A stretch of DNA of 52,795 nucleotides from Alkalinema sp. CACIAM 70d (GTDB taxonomy: Bacteria > Cyanobacteriota > Cyanobacteriia > Leptolyngbyales > Leptolyngbyaceae). The notes below the pieces were generated by a model, which was not told where the DNA came from, ran no database searches, and saw nothing but the letters and a program-made list of their open reading frames with translations. The stretch spans positions 1 to 52,795 of the forward strand of contig MUGG01000068.1 of NCBI GenBank assembly GCA_002148405.1, given 5' to 3'. Positions within the stretch are counted from its first letter, which is position 1. Every line of letters starts with the position of its first letter. Of the stretch, positions 44,404 through 52,274 are shown one piece after another. A program made the translations under genes and the position numbers.

Positions 44404-44782
44404 TCGATTTGACCGTAAAGGGTTTGCCCCTGCTGCAAAGCGCAGCGCCAAGCAGTCAAACACGGTACAGACTAGCAATCAGCCGCCCACCGAGGTCATT
44501 CCAACCTCCACCCGTACTATTGTGCAGGCTGCCCTGACCAGTAGTGCTGCCCATCTTCAGCAATTGGAAGAAGGCATGGAGCTAGTGTCTGACCAATTTG
44601 CTGATCGGGCAGTGGCGATCGTCAAAGATGGGATTCAAAACTGCTATATCAAAGCATCTGAGCGCATTGCGGCGATCGAGGTGGAGGATTTTTTCGAGGT
44701 GGAGGAGGCTGCATCCATGTTCGCCTCAGTCCTTCCCGCCGTTACCGTCACCGCACTCCCTGGGCAAATCGACACTGTTTAG
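44396..44782 (+). CDS. hypothetical plasmid protein
   Basis: Start at MTNRFDRKGFAPAAKRSAKQ, nine bases after GAGGAA; 128 residues. A basic disordered start leads to a helical body (SAAHLQQLEEGMELVSDQFA, AIVKDGIQNCYIKASERIAA, IEVEDFFEVEEAASMFASVL). After the stop a minus-one frame encodes GAFLVGVGLGWLLALLLF, a membrane helix that could once have been its C-terminus. No known domain. Confidence 0.6.
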   Translation: MTNRFDRKGFAPAAKRSAKQSNTVQTSNQPPTEVIPTSTRTIVQAALTSSAAHLQQLEEGMELVSDQFADRAVAIVKDGIQNCYIKASERIAAIEVEDFFEVEEAASMFASVLPAVTVTALPGQIDTV

Positions 44783-45091
44783 GGGCCTTTCTGGTCGGCG
44801 TGGGGCTGGGCTGGTTGCTGGCGCTGCTGCTGTTCTAAATCCTTTGTGTCGCTGCGTTCTAGTTTGCGTTGTTGATGGGGTAGAAACACCAATCGCTAAT
44901 CTTTCACCCTCAGAGATCGGCGTTGTATCCCCCCATCGGTTCACCACTGAAAACCCATCAAGTGAGGTATTTTCAATGATTCCATTGGAACGTTTTGAAC
45001 CAATTAATGTGGGGCAGAAGCTGGCAATGGACTGCACAGACCGAAGTAGGCCATCGCGCAAGCTAGAGAGCTTTCCAGAGCAACTCACCCC
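44783..45091 (+). other. region of uncertain coding status
   Basis: The first 55 bp hold an isolated hydrophobic segment in a minus-one frame, ending in TAA. A second frame stays open to TAG at 45095. From a TTG at 44844 or an ATG at 44976 it would encode a protein ending KLAMDCTDRSRPSRKLESFP. There is no ribosome site, so I do not call it a gene. Possibly decayed coding sequence. Confidence 0.3.
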
Positions 45092-45325
45092 TTAGCGCTT
45101 CGTTGATCGCCCCTTACTTTTCGTGGTTTTACCTGTAGTTTTCTCGGGCACAGGCTCAGGAGGGATTTCCCCTGCCCGTCTCGCCTCATCGATCGCTAAT
45201 TTCAGTAGGTAGGTTGCAAAAGTGGCCAGGGGCTCCCCCCTCGTTTCTGCCCAGCGCTGAAGATCGGCGTGGTAAGGGTCAGAAAGCGTGACATTAATAC
45301 GTTTCGCCATCTGTTCAGTATCCAT
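45092..45325 (-). CDS. ribbon-helix-helix regulator with basic tail
   Basis: A 77-residue protein: RHH core KRINVTLSDPYHADLQRWAE, RGEPLATFATYLLKLAIDEA, followed by a Lys/Thr/Pro-rich tail. It is read leftward from a divergent promoter that contains an 18-bp perfect palindrome and two half-sites, a good candidate for autoregulation. Related proteins control copy number or transfer genes on plasmids. Confidence 0.78.
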   Translation of the reverse strand: MDTEQMAKRINVTLSDPYHADLQRWAETRGEPLATFATYLLKLAIDEARRAGEIPPEPVPEKTTGKTTKSKGRSTKR

Positions 45326-45380
45326 TGAGTAGCACCCCTCATAGTAGATGGTTCGTAATTTTTAGCAAGACTGTCACTAA

Positions 45381-45488
45381 TTAACATCTTTCTAACATCT
45401 TGACAGTTACTTTTTAGATGTTAACATCTAAATCAACCCGTACCACCCTGGAACTTGAGTCCGTACCAATGTGGTGCCACCCTGGAAC
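45381..45488. promoter_or_regulatory. operator array: palindrome plus half-sites and direct repeats
   Basis: TTAGATGTTAACATCTAA (45414-45431) is a perfect palindrome. Its half-site TAACATCT also occurs at 45382-45389 and 45393-45400. Further right CCACCCTGGAAC is directly repeated at 45443-45454 and 45477-45488, 34 bp apart, just ahead of the rightward gene. The array separates a ribbon-helix-helix gene from a long operon. Confidence 0.7.
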
Positions 45489-45499
45489 ATCCAATACCC

Positions 45500-45793
45500 A
45501 TGAATACGATTTGCCTAGCCCAATGGCAGTGTGGTGAAACCGTTGTCTACACCACGTCCGGAGCGCGGCACCAGCTAGGAGATCGAGATCGAAAACGATT
45601 GCTTCGCGATCTCAAAGCCTTGGGGATCCCCATCCGTAGCCCCCTGACCGAAACAGAACTCTTGGAAATCCAAAGAATGCGCCGCTTTCTGGCCTTAGCT
45701 CCTGGGATCCATAGCCGACAACTCTACGCCAAACTGCGAACTCAGCCCGTTTTGCTCAATCTCGCTTTCAAACAATATGGAGTTGAACCATGA
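45500..45793 (+). CDS. hypothetical protein, first gene of the 45.5-50.8 kb operon
   Basis: Start at MNTICLAQWQCGETVVYTTS; 97 residues. After a short beta-like start comes a basic helical part (DRDRKRLLRDLKALGIPIRS, LLEIQRMRRFLALAPGIHSR). The stop overlaps the next ATG. No family recognised. The tight overlaps that follow (ATGA, GTGA, TAATG) show that this and the next genes form one operon. Confidence 0.6.
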   Translation: MNTICLAQWQCGETVVYTTSGARHQLGDRDRKRLLRDLKALGIPIRSPLTETELLEIQRMRRFLALAPGIHSRQLYAKLRTQPVLLNLAFKQYGVEP

Positions 45794-46524
45794 CGATCGA
45801 AGAACTGACAGAACTTTATGGAATGGAACTCCTCGTGGAAGTCTCCGCTAGTCTGGACATTGAGCTGAAAGATCGCTATGAAGATGACTCTGCGGAGCTG
45901 ACAGCACTGATTGAGCAAGCCGATGAACTACGCACTTCCACCACTTCCAAACGGACCAAGACCAAACCCCCCGGACGAAAATCGGGAAGTGGTCAGCCCT
46001 GCGGAAGTTCGGGAAGTGCCAACGCGCAAAGCTCTCGTGAGGGCAAACTGACCACTGCTCAACTTCGCCAACGCCAACAACAAAAGACCCAAGGCGCAAT
46101 GGTGGAGGCTCAACAGAAAATGAGTCGATCGGCCATCTCTGCCGCCCAACAACAAGGCAGAACCGATTCCGACAATTATCTCCACAGCTATGCCAACAGC
46201 TTTATGTCTAATGTGGCTGGAGGACTCCATGACTTTGCAGCCATGATTGGAGGTCTGCACGAACCCCTCACCCACATTGCGGATGCTGTTGTTCTGGATG
46301 CGGAACTTGAATCCCTTAAAGGCGAACTATACGACCAGTTTCTGGGGAGTTCTCAAGCAACCGCTGAAACCCTTTGGACGGACTTCGGTTCCCGTTTTAC
46401 AGCGTTAGGGACTGACCTGACTGTGGACGAAATTCAAGCCTGGATTGATGAAGAACAGTGGGCAGCCGATCGGGAGGCCAATCAACGCCCTTTGGCCGGG
46501 ATCCTTTCAGGGTTCCAGATCTGA
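45790..46524 (+). CDS. hypothetical helical protein
   Basis: A 244-residue protein whose ATG overlaps the previous stop. N-terminal helices (ELTELYGMELLVEVSASLDI) are followed by a basic, low-complexity linker (SKRTKTKPPGRKSGSGQ) and a Gln-rich coiled stretch (QLRQRQQQKTQGAMVEAQQK). The C-terminal half is helical (YLHSYANSFMSNVAGGLHDF, TADAETLW-type end). Unknown function; conserved operon position suggests part of a plasmid-transfer or maintenance complex. Confidence 0.65.
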   Translation: MTIEELTELYGMELLVEVSASLDIELKDRYEDDSAELTALIEQADELRTSTTSKRTKTKPPGRKSGSGQPCGSSGSANAQSSREGKLTTAQLRQRQQQKTQGAMVEAQQKMSRSAISAAQQQGRTDSDNYLHSYANSFMSNVAGGLHDFAAMIGGLHEPLTHIADAVVLDAELESLKGELYDQFLGSSQATAETLWTDFGSRFTALGTDLTVDEIQAWIDEEQWAADREANQRPLAGILSGFQI

Positions 46525-46742
46525 CGCCCCGCCTAGAAGCGATCGGTCAGCTCCATGGATTGATCTCGCTGCAAGTTCATCACCGGGCCAGGGGAATCAC
46601 CACCGCAGGCGCTTTACTGGGATGTCTAAGCTACGCTGTCCTGAGTTTAGTGCTTCCGCTCAGTCCGATCGCGGCGATTCCCTTGGTGATTACTGCTATT
46701 AAAGTCGTGAAGGAAATCACTGATGGAAAGCCTCATTCGTAA
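46458..46742 (+). CDS. small membrane protein (start uncertain)
   Basis: The frame overlaps the previous gene by 67 bp if started at the GTG at 46458; no ATG is available, and a start near 46524 (CTG/TTG) would remove the overlap. The C-terminal half contains two hydrophobic stretches (ITTAGALLGCLSYAVLSLVL and SPIAAIPLVITAIKVV). A two-helix membrane protein is likely. Confidence 0.5.
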   Translation: MGSRSGGQSTPFGRDPFRVPDLTPRLEAIGQLHGLISLQVHHRARGITTAGALLGCLSYAVLSLVLPLSPIAAIPLVITAIKVVKEITDGKPHS

Positions 46743-46860
46743 AACATGCGCAGTTGTTTGCATGGCGGGACTTACCGTTATTGCCTACGCGCAGTCTCCG
46801 TTCATCATTCCTGCAATGGGCACCCTTTTCGCCATCTATGAGGTGACCTATGCAAGCTAA
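46723..46860 (+). CDS. tiny membrane peptide, 45 residues
   Basis: ATG overlapping the end of the previous gene. It encodes MESLIRKTCAVVCMAGLTVI and on to a second hydrophobic part (QSPFIIPAMGTLFAIYEV). Size and place resemble small membrane subunits in transfer-type operons. It overlaps the next gene by 11 bp. Confidence 0.5.
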   Translation: MESLIRKTCAVVCMAGLTVIAYAQSPFIIPAMGTLFAIYEVTYAS

Positions 46861-47182
46861 ATTTAACCCTTTGGATTGGGGAGGAACCACTTGGCTCTGT
46901 ATCGGTTGTGCCTGCGTGACGATCGTGGGTGGAATTGCTTCTATCCCCGGTGCTCACAAGGCGGAAGACAACCAAGATACCAACGTTATTCTTAGTGCGA
47001 TCGCGCGTGATGTTTGGAATACGGCGGTCAAAGAGTCTCAGTCTCCCAAGTCTCCTTGTTATGGCGATCCTTGGTGTGTGGTGAATCACTGGGAAACCGA
47101 AACGGCAGAAGGCATTACCCGAGGGCAATTGCGGCTCCAGGCCATCAACCAATTACGCCACCAAAGGGAGAGCAAACTGTGA
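46850..47182 (+). CDS. single-pass membrane protein
   Basis: A 110-residue protein. One hydrophobic segment lies near the start (TTWLCIGCACVTIVGGIASI), followed by a soluble part with four cysteines in all and the motif SPCYGDPWCVVNHWE, which may form a disulfide outside the membrane. The stop overlaps the next GTG start (GTGA). Confidence 0.6.
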   Translation: MQAKFNPLDWGGTTWLCIGCACVTIVGGIASIPGAHKAEDNQDTNVILSAIARDVWNTAVKESQSPKSPCYGDPWCVVNHWETETAEGITRGQLRLQAINQLRHQRESKL

Positions 47183-47526
47183 ATGAGACTCCGCTAGTGG
47201 AGCGACCTCTGGTTACCGCGCCCCCGATCGCCCCTTTCCCGATCACCCCGCGCCCCGTGCATGTGAGTTGTCAAATTGATATTCGGCCTGACAGAACGAC
47301 CTTTCACTATAGCGGCGACGATGATGGCCTCATTGACGCGCTCAACAACATCTATGGTTTACCGGTTCCCAAAGACACCACCACCGAAGCCTGGGTGCGA
47401 GTGGCGTCGCTGTTCATTTGCTTACTGGGTCTCGGCTTAATTCTCATCTCTTTCAGGAGTTCTCACTATGCCCAACCTAATTCACAGTCCCGGCAGACTA
47501 CCCACAGTTATTCCCACCACGCCTAA
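47179..47526 (+). CDS. C-terminally anchored membrane protein
   Basis: GTG start at the GTGA overlap, with GGGAGAG upstream; 115 residues. A Pro-rich start (APPIAPFPITPRPVHVS) is followed by a small soluble domain (QIDIRPDRTTFHYSGDDDGL) and one strong hydrophobic helix (VASLFICLLGLGLILISF) with a His/Ser tail. No family known. The end overlaps the next gene by 59 bp. Confidence 0.6.
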   Translation: MNETPLVERPLVTAPPIAPFPITPRPVHVSCQIDIRPDRTTFHYSGDDDGLIDALNNIYGLPVPKDTTTEAWVRVASLFICLLGLGLILISFRSSHYAQPNSQSRQTTHSYSHHA

Positions 47527-48190
47527 CCCTGGTCGATATGCCCAGCAATCAGGCGGCGGGCGGGGAAACCACAACATTCATTCCCATGTGGCCCCCCACG
47601 GAGGTGCAGCGCTGAGATCCGTAAATCGTCTATTCGGCATTGACTTAGCTCGCATTGGTGAAATGAGCGATCTTGAGTTGGCCGAATTTGCCGATCGCGC
47701 CAAGCGCATGAAAGATTTACAGCAGATTCTTCCGATTTTAGAGCAGCACTTTGAGGCCCTAATTCAAGGCCAGCTTGAATATGAACAGTTTGTTCAGAGG
47801 ATCCTCAAAGCGGGTACCACTGCCGCCAAGCAAATCGACAAGACAGTATTGGATGCATGGCTGGCTGACCAAGGCTATCGCAGCCACCTTCAGCACCTCA
47901 ATCAGGAAGCTCACCGCAAAATTGGCATTATGCGTGCTGAACAACAATCCCAGCAAGCACTGGGCGAGTTGAATTTCCAAACCACCTTGCAACTCATCGC
48001 CATGAAACATCGCCGTGCAGAGCGCAAGGAGCAGGAACGTATTCCGATCGCGCGCACCAAGATGATGGTAGACAATCTGCAAGCCAACCAGCAAAAACGC
48101 AGAATGGAACTCCTGACCCATGGGACACAAGGGGCTCATGGCCGTGGGATTGGCTGGTTCGATCGTATGGTGAATTGGTTTGGTCGTTAA
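47468..48190 (+). CDS. hypothetical helical protein
   Basis: A 240-residue protein; ATG follows GGAG. The first 55 residues are Gly/His/Pro-rich. The body is helical (LARIGEMSDLELAEFADRAK, RMKDLQQILPILEQHFEALI) and the end is a charged coiled coil (KHRRAERKEQERIPIARTKM) closing with WFDRMVNWFGR, an amphipathic tail that could touch membrane. Unknown function. Confidence 0.65.
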   Translation: MPNLIHSPGRLPTVIPTTPNPGRYAQQSGGGRGNHNIHSHVAPHGGAALRSVNRLFGIDLARIGEMSDLELAEFADRAKRMKDLQQILPILEQHFEALIQGQLEYEQFVQRILKAGTTAAKQIDKTVLDAWLADQGYRSHLQHLNQEAHRKIGIMRAEQQSQQALGELNFQTTLQLIAMKHRRAERKEQERIPIARTKMMVDNLQANQQKRRMELLTHGTQGAHGRGIGWFDRMVNWFGR

Positions 48191-48235
48191 TATTACCCCA
48201 TTTATTTCTTGTTTCTTGCTAAGAGGTTGTAGGAA

Positions 48236-48559
48236 ATGTTTCCACTGTTTAATGATGAGTATGCCGAATTCCAGGATTATCAATTCCAGCACCAGCATAA
48301 TCCTGGCTTCACAACAATTGACGCAATGCACCAAATTGCACGAATTCTGATGGTGCTTTCTTCGGGGTTATTCCTCTTTCTGCTGAGTCGTACTATTCCG
48401 CTATTTGCGCCCTTCTGCTGGATTGTTGGCACGTTTGGGTTGTTAGCATTGACGATCGTTGCGATCTCGTACCGGGATGCCCAATTCTGGGTCATGAGTC
48501 TGGCGAGCTTGGCGGCTGTGTTGTTGGCTCACTGGGACTTACTGCTCGGAGGTTCCTAA
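48236..48559 (+). CDS. membrane protein preceding the ATPase
   Basis: A 107-residue protein with three hydrophobic segments: IARILMVLSSGLFLFLLSRT, IPLFAPFCWIVGTFGLLALT and VMSLASLAAVLLAHWDLLL. Its TAA shares bases with the ATG of the next gene (TAATG), indicating translational coupling with the ATPase, with which it may form a membrane complex. Confidence 0.65.
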   Translation: MFPLFNDEYAEFQDYQFQHQHNPGFTTIDAMHQIARILMVLSSGLFLFLLSRTIPLFAPFCWIVGTFGLLALTIVAISYRDAQFWVMSLASLAAVLLAHWDLLLGGS

Positions 48560-50061
48560 TGGCCCAACGTCCTATGACCATGGGTCTCCTGCTGGGAGGA
48601 TCCATTTTGACAGCCGCGATCGCGTCGATCGGGGGCACTCAGTTACTGCCATTACGGTTAGCAGCAGCAGCTTCATCGATGGCGTTGTCCTCCGCTTTGT
48701 TGTACCAGGTGGAACAACAGCGGAGACATGCCTACCTCGACGATATTGACGCACAGATCGCCATCAGAAACCGTCAAATCTATGCCGATGCCAGACTGCA
48801 AGGGGAACAGCTCAAGGCACAGTTCCAAGCGGCTGAAGAGTTCTATGCCGAGAATCCGTGGATGGCAGATTATGTGGTGGACGTTGCGGCTGAGACTGTG
48901 GACCCGACGGGGAATGGCTCCGAGTCCTCAGAACACCCCCCAGAGGCGTCTCAAGCTGCATCGACGGCTCCAGCATCGGTATTATCAACGACCCAAGAAA
49001 TCCCCTTTTTTGATTGGCATGACCTGAGAGACGCCGATCGGCATCCCATTTTAGGGGTGGTCGCCAAGATGGGTGGCGGTAAGTCTGTCCTGGTTAAGTA
49101 CCTTGGTAAGCATATTCTTAATGCCTCCATCACCGTTTTTGATATCTATGGGTCTGAGGCAGACTGGGCAGGCTGTGAAGTCCTCTATGACTATGCACAA
49201 ATGGTGACGCGAATGGCGGAGGATAATAAATTCATCACGCAAGATATTGCACAGTATCGTCTAGGCAAACGTGATTTTCCTGCTCGGCTGATTGTCTTAG
49301 AGGAAGGCAAAGCAACGCTAAAACGCCTCCAGTCCCAAGGCCGGAAGGTCGCTAAGACCGTTGAGGAGTGGAAGCTCAATTACGAATCTGTTACCCGAAA
49401 AATCCGCCGTCGGCTCTGCCAAGTATCCACCAATATGAACTCCGAAGTCTTTGGCAGCAATGCTGAAACCCGCGATGAAATGACGCTGATTTTTCCGGGT
49501 CGCGAAGGCATCGGGAAAGCCATGAAAGACACCAGTATGCTCAAACTCGGAGTTCAACAAAACAAAGGACTGCGCGACCGTCTCACCCAAGCTTTAGAAG
49601 GAGTCAAACGCCCTGCCCTGGTATACTCCAACGGTGAATGGTTCCCAGCTTCGGTTCCCGAGTTGGATAACAATGGCGATCCGATCGAACTTGTAGCCAC
49701 GACCTCTAGTCCCCCATCCCAAACCGTCGATCGGCAATTCCTAGAATCCTTGCTCAGCACGGACATTGAGGAGCCGTCATTTGATGACAACGATGCCTAT
49801 GAACCCTCCTCAGATGAGCTAAAAACCGCATTAATCAATGCAATCAATTTACTGATTGCCAAGGGCCAAAAGGAGGATGCCAAAGCCGTGGGGCAATGGC
49901 TGGAAACCGATCGAGAGCAAGCTCTGTGGAATGCTTTACAAGCTTTGAACCTCTCTCCCACTGCGACGATTCGTGATGTCTTTGAGTTTGGTGCTGGTGG
50001 CCGCAAATTTGGAGATGGGAAGCGGTGGCTTGAGGGCTTAAAGGCCAAGTATGGCGAGTAG
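48559..50061 (+). CDS. membrane-anchored P-loop ATPase of transfer type
   Basis: A 500-residue protein. The N-terminal 60 residues hold two hydrophobic segments (MGLLLGGSILTAAIASIGGT and LPLRLAAAASSMALSSALLY), then a coiled stretch and a Ser/Pro linker. The P-loop is VVAKMGGGKSVLVKYLGKHI near 172; a Walker B-like ARLIVLEEGKATLKRL follows, then VSTNMNSEVFGSNAETRDE. It resembles VirD4/FtsK-type DNA-handling ATPases encoded on cyanobacterial plasmids more than any metabolic ATPase. It may pump or position DNA. No relaxase is seen in the window. Confidence 0.7.
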   Translation: MAQRPMTMGLLLGGSILTAAIASIGGTQLLPLRLAAAASSMALSSALLYQVEQQRRHAYLDDIDAQIAIRNRQIYADARLQGEQLKAQFQAAEEFYAENPWMADYVVDVAAETVDPTGNGSESSEHPPEASQAASTAPASVLSTTQEIPFFDWHDLRDADRHPILGVVAKMGGGKSVLVKYLGKHILNASITVFDIYGSEADWAGCEVLYDYAQMVTRMAEDNKFITQDIAQYRLGKRDFPARLIVLEEGKATLKRLQSQGRKVAKTVEEWKLNYESVTRKIRRRLCQVSTNMNSEVFGSNAETRDEMTLIFPGREGIGKAMKDTSMLKLGVQQNKGLRDRLTQALEGVKRPALVYSNGEWFPASVPELDNNGDPIELVATTSSPPSQTVDRQFLESLLSTDIEEPSFDDNDAYEPSSDELKTALINAINLLIAKGQKEDAKAVGQWLETDREQALWNALQALNLSPTATIRDVFEFGAGGRKFGDGKRWLEGLKAKYGE

Positions 50062-50118
50062 GCCCACTGTTAGTAGTTGGGCCAAGAATTAAGATACGCT
50101 CCCACCAATCTGACGAAT

Positions 50119-50391
50119 ATGCTCTTAGCCGAGTCAGAAGCTATTAAACGTTCCGCCGCCGCCCGTGCCGTCGATGCGATACAAAATGACCGAAACCTAA
50201 GCCCCGCAAGCTTTGTAGACCTTTCGGACACCCTGGCTTTCATCTCTTGTGAACTCGATCGGGTGGAAATGTCCAAGGGTGAGGCAGTCACTTGGATGCA
50301 CGATCGCGATCGCTGGCCTCGATCGGTGACTTGGGAGTCTGCTACGTTACCGCAACTTGAGCAGCTTCTCTGGGAACTAAGACGCGCCTAA
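50119..50391 (+). CDS. hypothetical 90-residue protein
   Basis: Start at the ATG encoding MLLAESEAIKRSAAARAVDA. A helical, charged protein with a tryptophan-rich end (TWMHDRDRWPRSVTWESATL). It follows the ATPase in the same direction and ends two bases before the next gene. No family recognised. Confidence 0.55.
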   Translation: MLLAESEAIKRSAAARAVDAIQNDRNLSPASFVDLSDTLAFISCELDRVEMSKGEAVTWMHDRDRWPRSVTWESATLPQLEQLLWELRRA

Positions 50392-50393
50392 CG

Positions 50394-50837
50394 ATGGACA
50401 GACTAGAAGGCTATCAAGGCTCTCTCTTGGAAGAGGTTGAGCCCTATTTCCTATCGAATCTACCGATCGAGGCTGCTGAGCTGTCCCCATGGGCCATTCC
50501 CGATCGGTCACCCAAGGCGGAACTAGAACGTTACCCCCTAGAACATGATGCGGCGGATGTGGCAGAGGCCACCCACGACACGATCGCCCGGTTGGAGCAG
50601 CGGCGCTCTCAACTGCTAGCCCTGGGCGTTGCTCCGGCGGGCTGTTGGCTGGAGAAGGCGAAGTGTCATAAGCGCAAGGCTTACCAGGTGTTTTACCGGG
50701 CAGAGCAGCCGATCTTTGGGGGGCGAAAACGCCTCTATGTTGGCATGGAGGGAAGTCCTGCGGTTCAGGAGGCGGAAGCCGCGATCGCTCGGCGCAATGA
50801 GCTTAAGTCTGTCGATCGGTTGCTTATCCCTCTTTAA
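50394..50837 (+). CDS. hypothetical 147-residue protein, last gene of the operon
   Basis: An N-terminal acidic part (YQGSLLEEVEPYFLSNLPIE) is followed by a helix (TIARLEQRRSQLLALGVAPA) and then GCWLEKAKCHKRKAYQVFYR, FGGRKRLYVGMEGSPAVQEA, in the style of a small DNA- or RNA-binding fold with two cysteines. Similar tails occur in phage/plasmid proteins of cyanobacteria, but I cannot name the family. Confidence 0.55.
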   Translation: MDRLEGYQGSLLEEVEPYFLSNLPIEAAELSPWAIPDRSPKAELERYPLEHDAADVAEATHDTIARLEQRRSQLLALGVAPAGCWLEKAKCHKRKAYQVFYRAEQPIFGGRKRLYVGMEGSPAVQEAEAAIARRNELKSVDRLLIPL

Positions 50838-50998
50838 TCACTCTCTCTGAAGTAAATCCTGAAACCCTGATGTAGTGGTAGTTTTGAATTTTGCGAGTCT
50901 GAAAATGACAAAAGAGCAAAACCTTTATGCAGCAAGGCTTTCGGCTTTTTCTTCTGCCAATGTGACAGAAGAGGGATTAAACGGTTGGCGCGATCGGG

Positions 50999-51892
50999 TT
51001 AGTGGGGAATGGGCGATCGGGACTCCTCGCGATCGCCTGGGGAATCTTCGAAAATGGCTCCTCGTTTTTCTAGGTCTGCTCGATCGTCTGGTGAGATGCC
51101 AACAACATCTACAAAGATCGCTTGACTTACTTTAGCCCCGCTGAGGTTTGCGAATCTGAGATTTGCCTCGATGAGGTTTGCCCAGCTGAGGTCTGCCCAG
51201 CTGAGGTCTGCCCAGCTGAGGTCTGCCCAGCTGAGGTCTGCCCAGCTGAGGTCTGCCCAGCTGAGGTCTGCCCAGCTGAGGTCTGCCCAGCTGAGGTCTG
51301 CCTCGCTGAGGTCTGCCCAGCTGAGGTCTGCCCAGCTGAGGTCTGCCCCGATAGCGCCTTGCGTTCTGATTTCTCGAATAAGCTGAGTTTTAATCTCTAG
51401 ATCTGTTAGCTGGTTACCGTTGGAACTGTCTGTCTCAATAAACTTAACTGCTTCAACAGCCGTATCCAGAACCTCGCTCAGATCCCCTGAGTCGAATAAC
51501 GCCTTGAGTTTTGCTAAGCCCTTGGGTGTTCCACTCAAGATGAGTTTGATGCTGCCTTCTTGTATATCCACAATGTCGATCGAGGTATCTCCCGTCAGTT
51601 TCTGAAGCTGTTGCACGATCGCCTGAAGTTTTGCCCGTGAGACTGGAGTATTGGATAGTGACCCCGTAATCGAAAAAGCAAGCAGACGGCTGGAAGGAGT
51701 TGACTGCGGTTCGGAATCGCCCGAAGCTGAATGAGACTGAGGAACCTGCTGGATAATCGTGACAGTCTCAGCGCGAATGACATTGCCACCGATATTCTCA
51801 CCGTACACACCGCCATTCGTCTCAATCTTGCGTTCAGTGGCTGGTTCCATTGAGCTGGGGGAGCTGCTCGGTGGGGTCTCTTCACACGTCAT
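50999..51892 (-). CDS. pentapeptide-repeat protein with TRADD-N-like domain
   Basis: A 297-residue protein; GAGAGGA lies seven bases before the ATG. Residues 20-45 carry the GG.Y.ENIGGN motif found at the start of many cyanobacterial conflict proteins. Residues about 70-150 (LAFSITGSLSNTPVSRAKLQ, IVDIQEGSIKLILSGTPKGL, KLKALFDSGDLSEVL) fit a death-fold-like TRADD-N/effector-associated domain. Residues about 178-250 are pentapeptides, mostly ADLSW repeated without change. It follows the small gene at 51930 and shares the GG-Y motif with it. Confidence 0.75.
   Translation of the reverse strand: MTCEETPPSSSPSSMEPATERKIETNGGVYGENIGGNVIRAETVTIIQQVPQSHSASGDSEPQSTPSSRLLAFSITGSLSNTPVSRAKLQAIVQQLQKLTGDTSIDIVDIQEGSIKLILSGTPKGLAKLKALFDSGDLSEVLDTAVEAVKFIETDSSNGNQLTDLEIKTQLIREIRTQGAIGADLSWADLSWADLSEADLSWADLSWADLSWADLSWADLSWADLSWADLSWADLSWANLIEANLRFANLSGAKVSQAIFVDVVGISPDDRADLEKRGAIFEDSPGDREESRSPIPH
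51181..51345. repeat. perfect 15-bp tandem array inside the pentapeptide gene
   Basis: Eleven units of CCCAGCTGAGGTCTG stand in line; ten are identical and one begins CCTCG. Each encodes one ADLSW pentapeptide on the minus strand. Identity at third positions shows recent expansion by slippage or unequal exchange. Confidence 0.95.
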
Positions 51893-51929
51893 CTCGCTAT
51901 CCTCTCAGGCTTGCTCCATTAAAGTGCGT

Positions 51930-52274
51930 TTATTCGGCTTCTAGCCAACCCTTCACCGTTTCTGCTGGAATGCTGAATAACGGATGGTTGAAAATTGCCT
52001 TGAGTGCTTCCAGGCCACCCGCCTTCAGTGCGCCAACGAGACGGGCCTTCAGCGTTGGATTGCGTTGGATCTCGTGGTGGAGTGCAGCCATCATCGCTGG
52101 ATCTGTGGTTGGGTAGGTTACGGATAGCTGATTCAAGAGATCCGAGATTTCCTTGGCCGATTCTGCCAGGGATTGTCGAGTGTCTGCCGCGTAGTAATTC
52201 CCTTGAATATAGTCTCCTGAGAGATTTTCGATGTAGTTGCCACCGCCCGTATTAATGTGTCGATCGCCTGCCAT
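51930..52274 (-). CDS. small conflict-type adaptor protein
   Basis: A 114-residue protein beginning with the repeat-like MAGDRHINTGGGNYIENLSG, DYIQGNYYA. It continues with a helical part (QSLAESAKEISDLLNQLSVT, LHHEIQRNPTLKARLVGALK) and GGLEALKAIFNHPLFSIPAE. The GGNY/GDY element is shared with many cyanobacterial NB-ARC, CHAT and pentapeptide proteins, where it acts as an effector-associated adaptor. It lies 37 bp ahead of the pentapeptide gene, so the two are likely partners. Confidence 0.7.
   Translation of the reverse strand: MAGDRHINTGGGNYIENLSGDYIQGNYYAADTRQSLAESAKEISDLLNQLSVTYPTTDPAMMAALHHEIQRNPTLKARLVGALKAGGLEALKAIFNHPLFSIPAETVKGWLEAE

Noticed and set aside
51181..51345. CRISPR or iteron array
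   Set aside because: The 15-bp units have no spacers and encode ADLSW pentapeptides in frame in a minus-strand gene.
51122..51400. Plus-strand frames full of CPAEV or AQLRS repeats
   Set aside because: They are mirror readings of the tandem array; the minus-strand gene has a ribosome site, non-repeat domains and a partner gene.
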